DNA of 64,000 nucleotides, taken from assembly GCA_014656495.1 (NCBI GenBank), contig BNCN01000003.1:310001-374000 (forward strand), given 5' to 3'. Shown here in pieces: positions 26,401-34,372 of the stretch (position 1 is its first letter; every line of letters starts with the position of its first letter). Below the pieces are notes generated by a model that searched no databases, was not told the DNA's origin, and was given only the letters and a program-made list of their open reading frames with translations. Origin of the DNA: Comamonas sp. KCTC 72670 (GTDB lineage: Bacteria > Myxococcota > Myxococcia > Myxococcales > Myxococcaceae). Both the position numbers and the translations under genes were made by a program.

Positions 26401-26733
26401 GAGCAGCGGGGCGAGGCGCTCCCCATCGAGCTGCGCAACCTCCAGCTCACCGAGCGCTTCCAGACGCTGGCGAGCCGCTACCAGCCCCACCCCTACGCGG
26501 GCCCGGTGACGCTGTTCCGCGCGCAGGAGATTCACGCCATCTACGCGCACATGGGGACGAGCCTGGGTTGGGAGCCGCTGGTGCCCGGGTTGACCATCCG
26601 CGAGGTGCCGGGTGACCACGACAGCCTGGTGCGCGAGCCCAACGTCCACGTCCTGGGGCGGCTGCTCCGCGAGGCCCTGGACGAGGCCCAGCACGGCTCG
26701 CGACAGGAGGCTCGATGGACTGGTTCCAGGTGA
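20464..26733 (+). CDS. type I polyketide synthase, order KS-AT-KR-DH-ACP-TE
   Basis: A 2089-residue single-module PKS. KS (14-440) has intact TACSSTS-type Cys in VQTACSTSL, HGTGTPVGDP and KTNIGHLD. AT (535-820) has GHSMGEY; the specificity region reads VAAHS rather than HAFH or YASH, so malonyl is only a guess. A KR structural half (880-1140) precedes the KR core (LITGGLGGIG near 1145; Ser and Tyr in FVSFASTSAW and VDYVAANAF). DH follows KR, with HPLL near 1345, DEHRMRGGGPVLPG near 1373 and LLDIASG near 1544. The ACP Ser is in FFELGGHSL near 1744. TE has CVHGAGG and catalytic GGYSGGG near 1897. Placing DH after KR is unusual. The next gene overlaps by 19 bp. Confidence 0.92.
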   Translation: MTEDVEGLSESPDIAVVGMAARLPGARDVDTFWRRVRDGVESVTPFTDAQLLSAGVDPALLQDPNYVKSGMVYEGLEDFDAGFFGFSAREASLMDPQHRHFLEVCWEALEHSGHPPERFKGPVGVFGGSGMNAYMPYNLFTNPQLMEQVGLFLVRHTGNDKDFLTTRVSYCLDLRGPSLNVQTACSTSLVAIHSACQSLLARECDLALAGGVTLELPHYRGYLYQEGEILSPDGHCRAFDHRSQGTLFGSGAGVIVLRRLEDALADGDTIYAVVKGSAVNNDGARKVGYLAPSVDGQADAVVEALNVSGVSADTIDYIECHGTGTPVGDPIEITALTQAFRTQTQKSGFCRIGSVKTNIGHLDTAAGVASFIKVVQMLRHKQMAPTLHFEKPNPQIDFARSPFNVNAALRDWTATKGRPRRAAVNSLGVGGTNAHVILEEAPAQAQTSAARPFETLWLSARTPAALERAAQRLAQRLGEPDAPNLGDTSFTLLAGRRRFGHRRAVVAASREEAVRLLSQPEAARTAQAQTEAEGRSVVFLFPGGGAQYPGMAKGLYEQEPVFRRALDECLSLLEQHQSLKLRPLLFPEAGAEKEARAQLEQATYALPALLSVELSLAALWKARGLTPQACMGHSMGEYACAQLNGVFSVKDALGIVACRGRLFDQLPAGAMLSVELPEAELKPLLGEGLDLGAHNAPGLCLVSGEVAAIEALEAQLKAREVEARRLHIKVAAHSRMLEPILAPFREFLGTVRFSKPTGPWISNVTGAWVTPEEATSPDYWVRHLRQPVRFAEGAGVLLADKSRVYLEVGPGQTLTQLLRAQVEKPQAEQLVPSLRHPNDTVADLAFFQLALGRLWAAGVDLDAAALFDGQKRRRVALPTYAFERERHWVEPGSGTFMARREGERPLVREENVSRWGYVPRFREQAGAAPEAPAENERWLIVGERHLLPDELARELAARGAQVTRALPGDAFGRAAEGRFTLRFDAREDWEALWDALGAEGRVPPRIVDLTPRDVAALGWERAVARYFLTPLALMQSLTAESLPPGLRYVRVTQEAVSAEGHAMSPEQALSFGPLLVGPKELPELKARVVDLQLVVNVMGQARELADELLRPDVEAPVALRGGRRLVQVVERTALDEGPSPLRGQGVYLITGGLGGIGRTLAELFARKVKARLALVSRSAASASHADLQRTLEGLGAQVLLLKADTTDASQLRAAIAQVKERFGAIHGVVHAAGTLEDGPLEAKTRDSALRVLAPKALGALALEEALQGAALDFFVSFASTSAWLGPPGQVDYVAANAFLLAQAARLERTGVAKRALALGWGVWQEVGMAAAQLAPQLPPGETVSHPLLQRRVEAPEGHAVFRAIYDAKAHWVLDEHRMRGGGPVLPGTGYVELARAAWALVRPGEPLELSQLALVSPLEVPDGEVREVELALTPDEDHGFAFRVSSRASGNAWTEHATARLHAAQGQRPAAMDLSSVRARCTARPLTFGEGEQALPQDALIAFGPRWKVLRSAGFGVSEALGTLELPRAFREDLTTYGIPPGLLDIASGFAFSLLPDAGQPGKLHVPVSYRQLQVWGPWPEVAMSHVRVRQEEGRGALLDVTLSDADGNVFCAIEGYLVASVEARRFGRAPQKKGSMLEGWLPLGIKPAEGQEAFLRALSLKDTPALFVSSMDLHVLAARMRPKQEAAKPAASATVTQEGQPSGAPAADAPRDDVERKLAELWQQLLGAPKVGLKDNFFELGGHSLIAVRLFARIKKTLGADLTLATLFEAPTLEQCAALVREALGIPFTPDAAPGDTAPAAQAPAAKAAPKSWSPLVTIQKGGNATPFFCVHGAGGNVLNFRELAQSLGKEQPFYGLQARGVDGKLPPADSIEEMAAIYLEALRQVQPRGPYLIGGYSGGGVVAYEMAQRLVKLGEPVALVAFLDTFHPATQERRQSLPERLRELRREGAASYVSRKLRTKVERDGTRLWSQVKLRWYEQRGEALPIELRNLQLTERFQTLASRYQPHPYAGPVTLFRAQEIHAIYAHMGTSLGWEPLVPGLTIREVPGDHDSLVREPNVHVLGRLLREALDEAQHGSRQEARWTGSR

Positions 26734-27587
26734 CGGCGTCCCGCTACGAGCTGCACAAGCAGCGGGCGCTGTCGTCCGCCCGGCCCATCACCGTCATCGT
26801 GCTCGCAGTGGGGATCCTCATGGTGGCATGGCCCCGAAACGACACCGACAACCCGGGCCCCTTCCCGTACACCGGCGCGCCGCTGACCGCGGAGGCGAGC
26901 GGTGCGCTGACGGCGGGGGGATGGACGCTCACCGGTCCGGATGCGCCCCCGGGGCAGTTCGCGGTGACGCGGGCGCCCGCCGCCGGTGAGACGCGCTGGT
27001 TGGTGTACTTCGGCGGCAACACGCCGGGGTACCTCGCCGAGGCCAAGGACCTCCTGCTCTCGCTGGACGAGGGGCGCGGGCTGGGGCTGGCGGCCTTCGC
27101 GCCGCCGGGCTTCGACGGCTCCCCCGGTGAGCCCTCGCCCGAGGCCCTCCGCGAGAGCGCTACGAAGGCCATGCGCTGGTTGGTGTCCGCACACCCCAGC
27201 GCGGCCGGGAACATCCACCTGGTGGGGTTCTCCATGGGCAGCATGGCGGCGCTCGCGGCGGCCCAGGCGCTGAATGACGTGAAGGCCCCCGCGAAGCACC
27301 TGGTGCTGTTCGCGCCCTTCCACCAGATGAAGGTGCGGCCCTCGGGGCTGCGGGGCTACGTCTTCCGGCTGCACCGCTATGACAACCGGCCGCTGCTGAA
27401 GAACAAGGAGCAGCCTCCCGCGCTCGTGTTGCACGGCGCCGCCGACAGCGCGCTCCCCGTCGCCCAGGGGAACCACGTCAGCCGCGCGCTCTCCGCCCCC
27501 ATCAAGGTGTACCCGGACATCGGGCACGCCGACTTGCTGAAGCATCCCGCCGCGCTCGCCGACGCCCGCCAGGGCCTGGGCTTGTGA
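26715..27587 (+). CDS. membrane-anchored alpha/beta hydrolase
   Basis: A 290-residue protein. One hydrophobic helix near residues 24-39 (ITVIVLAVGILMVAW) after a basic N-terminus would anchor it to the inner membrane with the hydrolase domain outside. The nucleophile elbow is HLVGFSMGSMAAL near residue 175; LHGAADSALP contributes the Asp region and the His is in YPDIGHADLL. It overlaps the PKS gene by 19 bp and has an AGGAGG ribosome binding site inside the PKS end, so it is translationally coupled. Possible roles are editing, hydrolysis or maturation of the cluster 1 product; the substrate is unknown. Confidence 0.78.
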   Translation: MDWFQVTASRYELHKQRALSSARPITVIVLAVGILMVAWPRNDTDNPGPFPYTGAPLTAEASGALTAGGWTLTGPDAPPGQFAVTRAPAAGETRWLVYFGGNTPGYLAEAKDLLLSLDEGRGLGLAAFAPPGFDGSPGEPSPEALRESATKAMRWLVSAHPSAAGNIHLVGFSMGSMAALAAAQALNDVKAPAKHLVLFAPFHQMKVRPSGLRGYVFRLHRYDNRPLLKNKEQPPALVLHGAADSALPVAQGNHVSRALSAPIKVYPDIGHADLLKHPAALADARQGLGL

Positions 27588-27628
27588 GCGGAGGGACACC
27601 CGATTTCCTGAAACCCAGGAGGCACTGA

Positions 27629-30600
27629 ATGAGCGCGGCCCCGGAGTCGCCCAGTTGTTTCATCATTGGCGAGGGCACCCTCGTCGTCCCTTGCGCGCAG
27701 GCGCTCACCGAGCGCGGCGTCCGGATTCTCGGGCTCGTCACGCGCGAGCCCGCGCTCCAGCGCTGGGCCGAGGAGCAGTCCATTCCGCACGTGCCCCCCG
27801 GCGAGCAGGTGCTGCCCTTCCTGTCCCAGGCGCCGTTCGACTGGCTGTTCAGCATCGTCAACCTGAGCATGGTGAAGGACGAAATCCTCCGCCTGCCCCG
27901 GCGCATGGCCATCAACTTCCATGACGGCCCCCTGCCCCGCTACGCCGGCCTCAACGTCACCTCATGGGCGCTGCTCCACCGCGAGCCGCGGCACGGCGTC
28001 ACCTGGCACGAGATGACGCAGGGCGCGGACAAGGGCCGCATCCTCAAGCAGCGCCTCTTCGACATCGCCCCCGGCGAGACGGCCTTCAGCCTCAACGCCC
28101 GCTGCTACACGCTGGGCATGGAGACCTTCGCGGAGCTCGCGGAGGAGCTGGTCGCGGGCACCGCGCAGCCCCAGGAGCAGGACATCTCCCAGCGCAGCTA
28201 CTTCGGCCTCGCGTCCCGGCCGGAGTCCGCGGCCGTGCTCGACCTCCACGGCGACGTGGACGTGGCGCACGCGCTGGTGTCCGCGCTCGACTACGGCGGC
28301 TACCCCAACCCGCTCGCCTTCGCGAAGGTGTGGCTGGGCAACGCCCCCGTCGCCATCTCCGAGGCCCGCCGCGCCGAGCCCGCGTCCGAGGCGGCCCCCG
28401 GCACGGTGCTGGACATCGAGGGGGACACGCTGACGGTGGCGCTCCAGGGCGGAGACCTCACGCTGAAGGGCCCCAAGGGCCTGTGCGGAGCGCCCCTGTC
28501 GTGGCCGGACCTGCTCGGCGCGCGCATGCTCGCCAAGGGCGACGCGCTGCCCGCGGCCTCCCCGGAGCTGCGCGCCCGGCTGACCGAGGTGGGCACGCAG
28601 GCCGGCAAGGCGGAGTCGTTCTTCCTCCACCGGCTGGAGACGCTGGCGCCGCCGGACCTGTCCTTCCTGGGCGGCAGCTCCAAGGACACCGGCATCCACA
28701 CGCTGAAGTTCGACGCGAGCGAGCTGGCTTCGGGTTGGGTCACCGACCTGCCGCCCGAGGAGCGGCTGCTCTTCACCGCCATCGCCTTCCTCGCGCGGCT
28801 GTCGCCCGAGCCGCGCTTCGACGTCGGCTACGCGGATGCCTCCACGCGCGCCCGCACCGAGGGTGTGGAGGGGTTCTTCGCCTCGCAGCTCCCGCTCCGC
28901 ATCGAGCTGCCGATGAAGGACGCGCCGGAGCTGGCCGCGGGCGCCTTCCGCAAGGCGCTGACGCAGCTTCGCGACAAGGGCGTCCTCGCGCGCGACGTGC
29001 TTGGCCGCTCCGCGCAGCTCTCGAACCTCCAGCGTCACGGCGGCGAGGTGGCCTACCCCGTCGCGGTGCGCATCGGCGCGGCGGGCCCCGCCGTGGGCGG
29101 CGCGGCGCTCGTCATCGACGTGGACGCCCAGGGGCAGCACGCCCACCTGCACTTCGACGCCACGCGCGTGGACAAGTCCCGTGCGGACGACGTGGCGCGC
29201 CAGCTCTCCGCGTTCCTCGCGTCGCTCCGGAGCGCGCCCAGCAAGGCGGTGGGTGAGCACGACCTGCTGGGCGCAGAGGAGCGCCAGCACCTGGCCCGCT
29301 GGAACGACACGCGGCGCGAGTTCCCCCACGAGGCCACCCTGGCCTCGCTGTTCCAGGCCCAGGCGCAGCGCACGCCGGACGCCACGGCGCTCGTCTGCAA
29401 GGGCGCCTCGCTGACCTACCGCGAGCTGGACGCTCGCGCGGAGACGCTCGCGCGGCACCTGCGCGGCGAGGGCGTGGGCCGCGACCTCCGCGTGGGCATC
29501 TTCATGGAGCGCTCCCTGGAGATGATGGTGGGCGTGCTGGCCACCCACAAGGCCGGGGGCTGCTACGTGCCGCTCGACCCGGCCTACCCGGCCGAGCGCA
29601 TCGCCTTCATGGTGGAGGACGCGGGCTGCCACCTTGTGCTCACCCAGGAGCGCCTGCTGTCGCGCGTGCCGGGCGCCGCGAAGCGCGTGCTCGCGGTGGA
29701 CCAGGCCTGGGAGCGCATCGCCGCCGCGCCGGAGGCCCAGACGCCGCCGGCCACGCCGGACAGCCTGGCCTACGTCATCTACACCTCGGGCAGCACGGGC
29801 AAGCCCAAGGGCGTGATGATCGAGCACCGCAACGTCGTGAACTTCGGCATCGGCATGGATGAGCGGCTGGGCACGGAGCGCGGGACGTGGCTCGCGGTGA
29901 CGAGCCTCAACTTCGACATCTCCGTGCTGGAGCTGCTCTGGACGCTCACCCGCGGCTTCACGGTGGTCATCCACGCGGAGCGGCACGCCGCCGCGAACGA
30001 GGGCCAGCACGCCTCGCGCGCGATGGAGTTCAGCCTCTTCTACTTCTCCAGCGACGAAGGCGAGCGCCCCGAGGGCCGCTATGACTTGCTGATGGAGAGC
30101 GCGCGCTTCGCGGACACGAACGGCTTCTGCGCCGTGTGGACGCCGGAGCGGCACTTCCACGCCTTCGGCGGCCTGTTCCCCAACCCGGCCGTGACGTCCG
30201 CGGCGCTGGCGGCGGTGACGCGCAACGTGCAGCTCCGCGCGGGCAGCCTCGTGTCGCCCCTGCACCCCACGCTGCGCATCGCCGAGGACTGGTCCGTGGT
30301 GGACAACATCTCCCACGGCCGCGTGGGGATTTCGTTCGCCGCGGGCTGGCAGCCCAACGACTTCGCGCTGCGGCCGGAGAGCTTCCCGGACCGCAAGCGC
30401 ATCATGTTCCAGCAGATTGAAGACGTGCGCCGGCTGTGGCGCGGCGAGACGCTGGAGACGAAGAGCGGCACGGGCCACACCGTGAAGCTGCGCACCCTGC
30501 CCCGGCCCGTGCAGAAGGAGCTGCCCATCTGGGTGACCACCGCCGGCAACCCGGAGACGTTCGAGGAGGCCGCGCGCGCGGGCTGCCACGTCCTCACCCA

Positions 30601-32296
30601 TCTGCTCGGGCAGACGGTGGAAGAGGTGGCGCAGAAGATCGCCCTGTACCGCGAGACGTGGGCCAAGGCGGGCCACCCCGGCAAGGGCACCGTGTCGCTG
30701 ATGCTGCACACCTTCGTCGGCGACTCCGAGGCGTCCGTGAAGGAGGTCGTCCGCGGCCCGATGAAGGCCTACCTCAAGTCGTCGGTGGGGCTCATCAAGG
30801 AGGCGGCCTGGAGCTTCCCGGCGTTCAAGGAGCAGACGACGCTGGCCAACGGCAACTTCGGCACCGACCACCTGTCCGCCGAGGAGATGGACGCGCTGCT
30901 CGACTTCTCGTTCGAGCGCTACTTCCAGTCCTCGGGCCTCTTCGGCAGCGTGGACGCGTGCGTCGCCACGGCGGACCGGCTCAAGGGCCTGGACGTGGAT
31001 GAGATTGCCTGCCTCGTGGACTTCGGCGTCCCCACGGAGCTGGTGATGAAGCACCTGCCGCTCCTGGCCGAGGTGCGCAAGCGCTCCAACGCGGCCGTGG
31101 GACAGGCCCCCGCCGAGCCCGAGCTCGACGGCTCCATCCCCGCGCTGATGGAGCGCCACGCCGTGACGCACCTCCAGTGCACGCCGTCGCAGGCGAGCAT
31201 GCTGCTGGCCGAGGAGCGCTCGCGCGAGGGCCTCAAGCGCCTGCGCAAGATGATGGTGGGCGGCGAGGCCTTCCCCGTCCCGCTCGCGCGCCAGCTCTCC
31301 GAGACCGTCTCTGGCGACGTCATCAACATGTACGGCCCCACGGAGACGACCATCTGGTCCTCCACGCAGCCGGTGAAGCACGTGGGCGAGGGCGTCCCCA
31401 TCGGCACGCCCATCGCGAACACGCAGCTCTACATCCTGGACGCGCAGCAGCGTCCGCTGCCCATTGGCGCGGCGGGCGAGCTGTACATCGGCGGCGCGGG
31501 CGTGGTGCGGGGCTACCACAACCGTCCGGAGCTGGACCGCGAGCGCTTCGTCCCGGACCCGTTCTCCGCGCAGCCGGGCGCGCGCATGTACCGCACCGGA
31601 GACGCCGCGCGGTGGCGGCAGGACGGCGTGGTGGAGTTCATCGGCCGCCTGGACCACCAGGTGAAGGTGCGCGGCTTCCGCATCGAGCTGGGCGAAATCG
31701 AGGCCCGGCTGGGCGAACACCCCGCGGTGCGCGAGACGGTGGTCATCGTTCGCGAGGACATCCCGGGCGACAAGCGGCTGGTGGCCTACCTCATCGCGAA
31801 GCCGGGTGAGCCGCCCGCGGCGGACGCGCTGCGCGAGTTCCTGCGCACGCGCCTGCCCGAGTACATGGTGCCGCAGGCCTTCGTGGCGCTGAGCACCTTC
31901 CCGCAGACGCCGAACAAGAAGGTGGACCGCAAGGCGCTACCGCCCCCGGAGCAGGCCCAGGCGCGCGGCGAGCTCGTCCGGCCCGAGGGCGAGACGGAGG
32001 CGCTGATCGCCACCATCTGGCAGGACGTGCTCAAGCTCGACAAGGTCGGCGTGGAGGACAAGTTCGTCGACCTGGGCGGCCACTCGCTGCTGATGGTGCA
32101 GGTGCTGGAGAAGCTGAAGGCCCAGGTGGAGAAGCCGCTCACGCTGGTGGACCTCTTCCGCTACCCCACCATCCGCGCCCTCTCCGGCTTCCTGTCGGGC
32201 GACAGCGGCGAGGAAGAGGCGCTCAAGGAAGTCGCCGCGCGCGGTGAGGCCCGGGCCGCGGCACGCCGCGCCATGCAGCAGCGCCGCCGCCGGTAG
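27629..32296 (+). CDS. NRPS: formyltransferase - half C domain - A(Gly-type) interrupted by luciferase-like monooxygenase - PCP
   Basis: A 1555-residue enzyme. Residues 1-300 form a methionyl-tRNA-formyltransferase-like domain with INFHDGPLPRYAG (catalytic Asn and His) and GADKGRIL (Asp). Residues 340-545 match only the C-terminal half of a condensation domain, with no HHxxxDG. The A domain starts near 575 (LTYRELDAR); A3 is YTSGSTGKPKG near 715. After A4 (NFDISVLELL, near 760) an FMN-type luciferase-like monooxygenase of the MupA/Atu3671 kind is inserted (about 799-1150, EFSLFYFSSDEG, VWTPERHFHAFGG). The A domain then resumes (VGGEAFP, YGPTETTIW). Reading the ten code residues gives DILQMGMIWK, close to the glycine code DILQLGLIWK. 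The PCP Ser is in DLGGHSLL near 1486. There is no thioesterase. Confidence 0.9.
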   Translation: MSAAPESPSCFIIGEGTLVVPCAQALTERGVRILGLVTREPALQRWAEEQSIPHVPPGEQVLPFLSQAPFDWLFSIVNLSMVKDEILRLPRRMAINFHDGPLPRYAGLNVTSWALLHREPRHGVTWHEMTQGADKGRILKQRLFDIAPGETAFSLNARCYTLGMETFAELAEELVAGTAQPQEQDISQRSYFGLASRPESAAVLDLHGDVDVAHALVSALDYGGYPNPLAFAKVWLGNAPVAISEARRAEPASEAAPGTVLDIEGDTLTVALQGGDLTLKGPKGLCGAPLSWPDLLGARMLAKGDALPAASPELRARLTEVGTQAGKAESFFLHRLETLAPPDLSFLGGSSKDTGIHTLKFDASELASGWVTDLPPEERLLFTAIAFLARLSPEPRFDVGYADASTRARTEGVEGFFASQLPLRIELPMKDAPELAAGAFRKALTQLRDKGVLARDVLGRSAQLSNLQRHGGEVAYPVAVRIGAAGPAVGGAALVIDVDAQGQHAHLHFDATRVDKSRADDVARQLSAFLASLRSAPSKAVGEHDLLGAEERQHLARWNDTRREFPHEATLASLFQAQAQRTPDATALVCKGASLTYRELDARAETLARHLRGEGVGRDLRVGIFMERSLEMMVGVLATHKAGGCYVPLDPAYPAERIAFMVEDAGCHLVLTQERLLSRVPGAAKRVLAVDQAWERIAAAPEAQTPPATPDSLAYVIYTSGSTGKPKGVMIEHRNVVNFGIGMDERLGTERGTWLAVTSLNFDISVLELLWTLTRGFTVVIHAERHAAANEGQHASRAMEFSLFYFSSDEGERPEGRYDLLMESARFADTNGFCAVWTPERHFHAFGGLFPNPAVTSAALAAVTRNVQLRAGSLVSPLHPTLRIAEDWSVVDNISHGRVGISFAAGWQPNDFALRPESFPDRKRIMFQQIEDVRRLWRGETLETKSGTGHTVKLRTLPRPVQKELPIWVTTAGNPETFEEAARAGCHVLTHLLGQTVEEVAQKIALYRETWAKAGHPGKGTVSLMLHTFVGDSEASVKEVVRGPMKAYLKSSVGLIKEAAWSFPAFKEQTTLANGNFGTDHLSAEEMDALLDFSFERYFQSSGLFGSVDACVATADRLKGLDVDEIACLVDFGVPTELVMKHLPLLAEVRKRSNAAVGQAPAEPELDGSIPALMERHAVTHLQCTPSQASMLLAEERSREGLKRLRKMMVGGEAFPVPLARQLSETVSGDVINMYGPTETTIWSSTQPVKHVGEGVPIGTPIANTQLYILDAQQRPLPIGAAGELYIGGAGVVRGYHNRPELDRERFVPDPFSAQPGARMYRTGDAARWRQDGVVEFIGRLDHQVKVRGFRIELGEIEARLGEHPAVRETVVIVREDIPGDKRLVAYLIAKPGEPPAADALREFLRTRLPEYMVPQAFVALSTFPQTPNKKVDRKALPPPEQAQARGELVRPEGETEALIATIWQDVLKLDKVGVEDKFVDLGGHSLLMVQVLEKLKAQVEKPLTLVDLFRYPTIRALSGFLSGDSGEEEALKEVAARGEARAAARRAMQQRRRR

Positions 32297-32310
32297 GTGA
32301 ACCGGGATGT

Positions 32311-32337
32311 GCCCGGGTGCGCACTCCGCGCCCGGGC
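32311..32337 (+). terminator. GC-rich hairpin ending cluster 1
   Basis: GCCCGGGTGCG, loop CACTC, CGCGCCCGGGC forms an 11-bp stem including one G-U wobble, starting 14 bases after the NRPS stop. No U-run follows, as is common for GC-rich terminators in this group. It separates cluster 1 from the GH30 gene. Confidence 0.6.
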
Positions 32338-32416
32338 CCGTCCGGCCGGGTTAGAAGCACTTGCATTTCAGGAATAGTCCGCAAATCTAGCAGACTTTCT
32401 CCTTCCTGGAGTGCCC

Positions 32417-34264
32417 ATGCGATTCGAAGTCCTGCTGTGCACCGCGCTCTGCTCCGCCCCGGCCCTGGCCGCCAACGAGTCCGTCCAGGTCTGGCTGACG
32501 ACGACCTCCGGGAGCGCGCTGGTGAAGCGGCTCAACCCCGAGCCGAGCCCCACCTTCGGGCCGGACAGCGGCAACGCCACCGCCATCGACGTCAATCCCG
32601 CGCAGACCTTCCAGACGCTCGACGGGTTTGGCGGGGCACTCACGGATGCGTCCGCGTGGCTCATCTTCAACTCACCCCACCGCAACGCCATCATGAACGA
32701 CCTGTTCAGCGTGAGCGGCGGCGCGGGCCACAGCATGCTGCGGCTGCCGATGGGTTCGTCGGACTTCGCGCGCAATCACTACACCTATGACGACACATGC
32801 TGCGACTTGAACGACTTCTCCGTCGCGCATGACACGCCGTACATCATCCCCCTGCTCCAGCAGGCGCGGCAGCTCAACCCCGAGCTGAAAATCATGGCGG
32901 TGCCGTGGAGCGCCCCGGCCTGGATGAAGTTCAACAACTCGCTCCTGGGCGGCGGGTATCTCCGCAACGACCACTACGGCGTCTACGCCAACTACTTCGT
33001 GCGCTTCCTCCAGGCGTACCGCACCGCGGGCGTGCCCATCCACGCGGTGAGCATCCAGAACGAGCCGCACAACGCGAACCCCAGCTACGCGACGATGCAG
33101 ATGGAGTCGAATGACCAGTCGAACTTCGCCGCCCACCACCTGCGCCCGGCGATGACCTCGGCGGGCTTCGGGGCGGTGAAGATTCTCGCATGGGACCACA
33201 ACTGGTACGACCACGGCGGCCCCGCCGACTACCCGCTCGAGGTGATGCGCTTCAACAACGGCCAGGCCCAGTCCGCCGTCGCCGGTGTCGCCTACCACTG
33301 CTACGAGAGCCCCGAGGGCAGCTACAGCGTCCAGAGCACCTTCCAGAACGCCTTCCCCGGCAAGGAGGTCCACTTCACCGAGTGCACCGGCGGCGCCTGG
33401 GCGACGAACGCCGCGGCGAACCTGGAGTGGGCGCTCCAGAACAACCTCTTCGGGCCCCTGCGGCACCATGCGCGCAGCTCGCTGTACTGGAACCTCGCGT
33501 TGGACCCGAACCACGGGCCGCGTGTGGGCGGCTGCCCGGACTGCCGGGGCATGGTGACGGTGAACAACAGCGCCGGCACGTACACGCGGAACGAGGAGTT
33601 CTACGCCTGGGCCCACCTGTCCAAGGTGGTGCGCTCCGGCGCGGTGCGCATCGGCGCCACCACGCTGGGCAACAACGAAATCGAGACGGTGGCCTTCCGC
33701 AACCCGGACGGCTCCCTGGCGCTGATTGCCCTCAACTCCAATGACGGTGCCTCGCGGACCTTCAAGGTCCGGTGGGGTGGCCAGTCCTTCACGTACACCC
33801 TGCCCGCGCGCTCGGTGGCTTCGTTCAAGTGGGGCGGCGCCCCCGCGTACCGGTTGGTGAACAAGCACACCGGGAAGTGCGTGGACATCGCCGGGCCGGC
33901 CACGGCGGACGGGACCGCCATCCACCAGTGGGCCTGTCACTCCGGCGCCAGTCAGCAGTGGACGATGGAGCCCACGGACAGCGGCTACTTCCGCTTCGTG
34001 TCCCGCTACAGCGGCAAGGTGCTCGACGTGACGGGCGCGAGCACGGCGGACGGCGCCCTGGCGCAGCAGTGGTCATGGGCCGGGGGCGCCAACCAGCAGT
34101 TCCGCCCCGTCTCCACGGGCAGCGGCTGGCAGCGGCTGGAAGCCCGGCACAGCGGCAAGACGCTCGACGTGATGGACTGCTGGAACACGGGGGATGGCGC
34201 GCGGCTCCAGCAGTGGGTCTGGGCGAACAACGACTGCCAGCAGTTCCGGCTGGAGCCGATGTAA
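32417..34264 (+). CDS. secreted GH30 family glycoside hydrolase with C-terminal ricin-type lectin domain
   Basis: A 615-residue exported enzyme with signal peptide MRFEVLLCTALCSAPALAAN. The GH30 barrel carries the expected pair of catalytic Glu residues: acid/base in VSIQNEPHN near residue 215 and nucleophile in VHFTECTGG near residue 320. DGFGGALTDA near residue 73 is the family-typical start. A beta-sandwich follows, then a ricin B/CBM13 trefoil from about residue 475 (KHTGKCVDIAG, YSGKVLDVTG, HSGKTLDVMD, with QQW/QQF repeats). GH30 enzymes attack beta-1,6-glucans, glucosylceramide or similar bonds, and the lectin likely targets the enzyme to cell walls. This fits a predatory lifestyle. The ATG at 32417 is preferred over a GTG at 32411. 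Confidence 0.88.
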   Translation: MRFEVLLCTALCSAPALAANESVQVWLTTTSGSALVKRLNPEPSPTFGPDSGNATAIDVNPAQTFQTLDGFGGALTDASAWLIFNSPHRNAIMNDLFSVSGGAGHSMLRLPMGSSDFARNHYTYDDTCCDLNDFSVAHDTPYIIPLLQQARQLNPELKIMAVPWSAPAWMKFNNSLLGGGYLRNDHYGVYANYFVRFLQAYRTAGVPIHAVSIQNEPHNANPSYATMQMESNDQSNFAAHHLRPAMTSAGFGAVKILAWDHNWYDHGGPADYPLEVMRFNNGQAQSAVAGVAYHCYESPEGSYSVQSTFQNAFPGKEVHFTECTGGAWATNAAANLEWALQNNLFGPLRHHARSSLYWNLALDPNHGPRVGGCPDCRGMVTVNNSAGTYTRNEEFYAWAHLSKVVRSGAVRIGATTLGNNEIETVAFRNPDGSLALIALNSNDGASRTFKVRWGGQSFTYTLPARSVASFKWGGAPAYRLVNKHTGKCVDIAGPATADGTAIHQWACHSGASQQWTMEPTDSGYFRFVSRYSGKVLDVTGASTADGALAQQWSWAGGANQQFRPVSTGSGWQRLEARHSGKTLDVMDCWNTGDGARLQQWVWANNDCQQFRLEPM

Positions 34265-34372
34265 GGCGCGGCGCTGACCGCTGCCTGATACCGCGCCGGG
34301 CCTCCCTTCAGGGTGAAGGCATTCATCGCCCCTGGACACTTCTCGCGTCCCAGCGCGGGCTTCCAGACATTC

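Noticed and set aside
30023-31080. Luciferase-like monooxygenase as a separate gene or frameshift product
   Set aside because: The reading frame is continuous and A-domain motifs continue on both sides, as in known oxygenase-interrupted A domains.
27962-31720. Minus-strand open frame of 1252 codons opposite the formyltransferase-NRPS
   Set aside because: Antisense shadow with the same composition bias; the plus strand carries clear F, A, oxygenase and PCP motifs.
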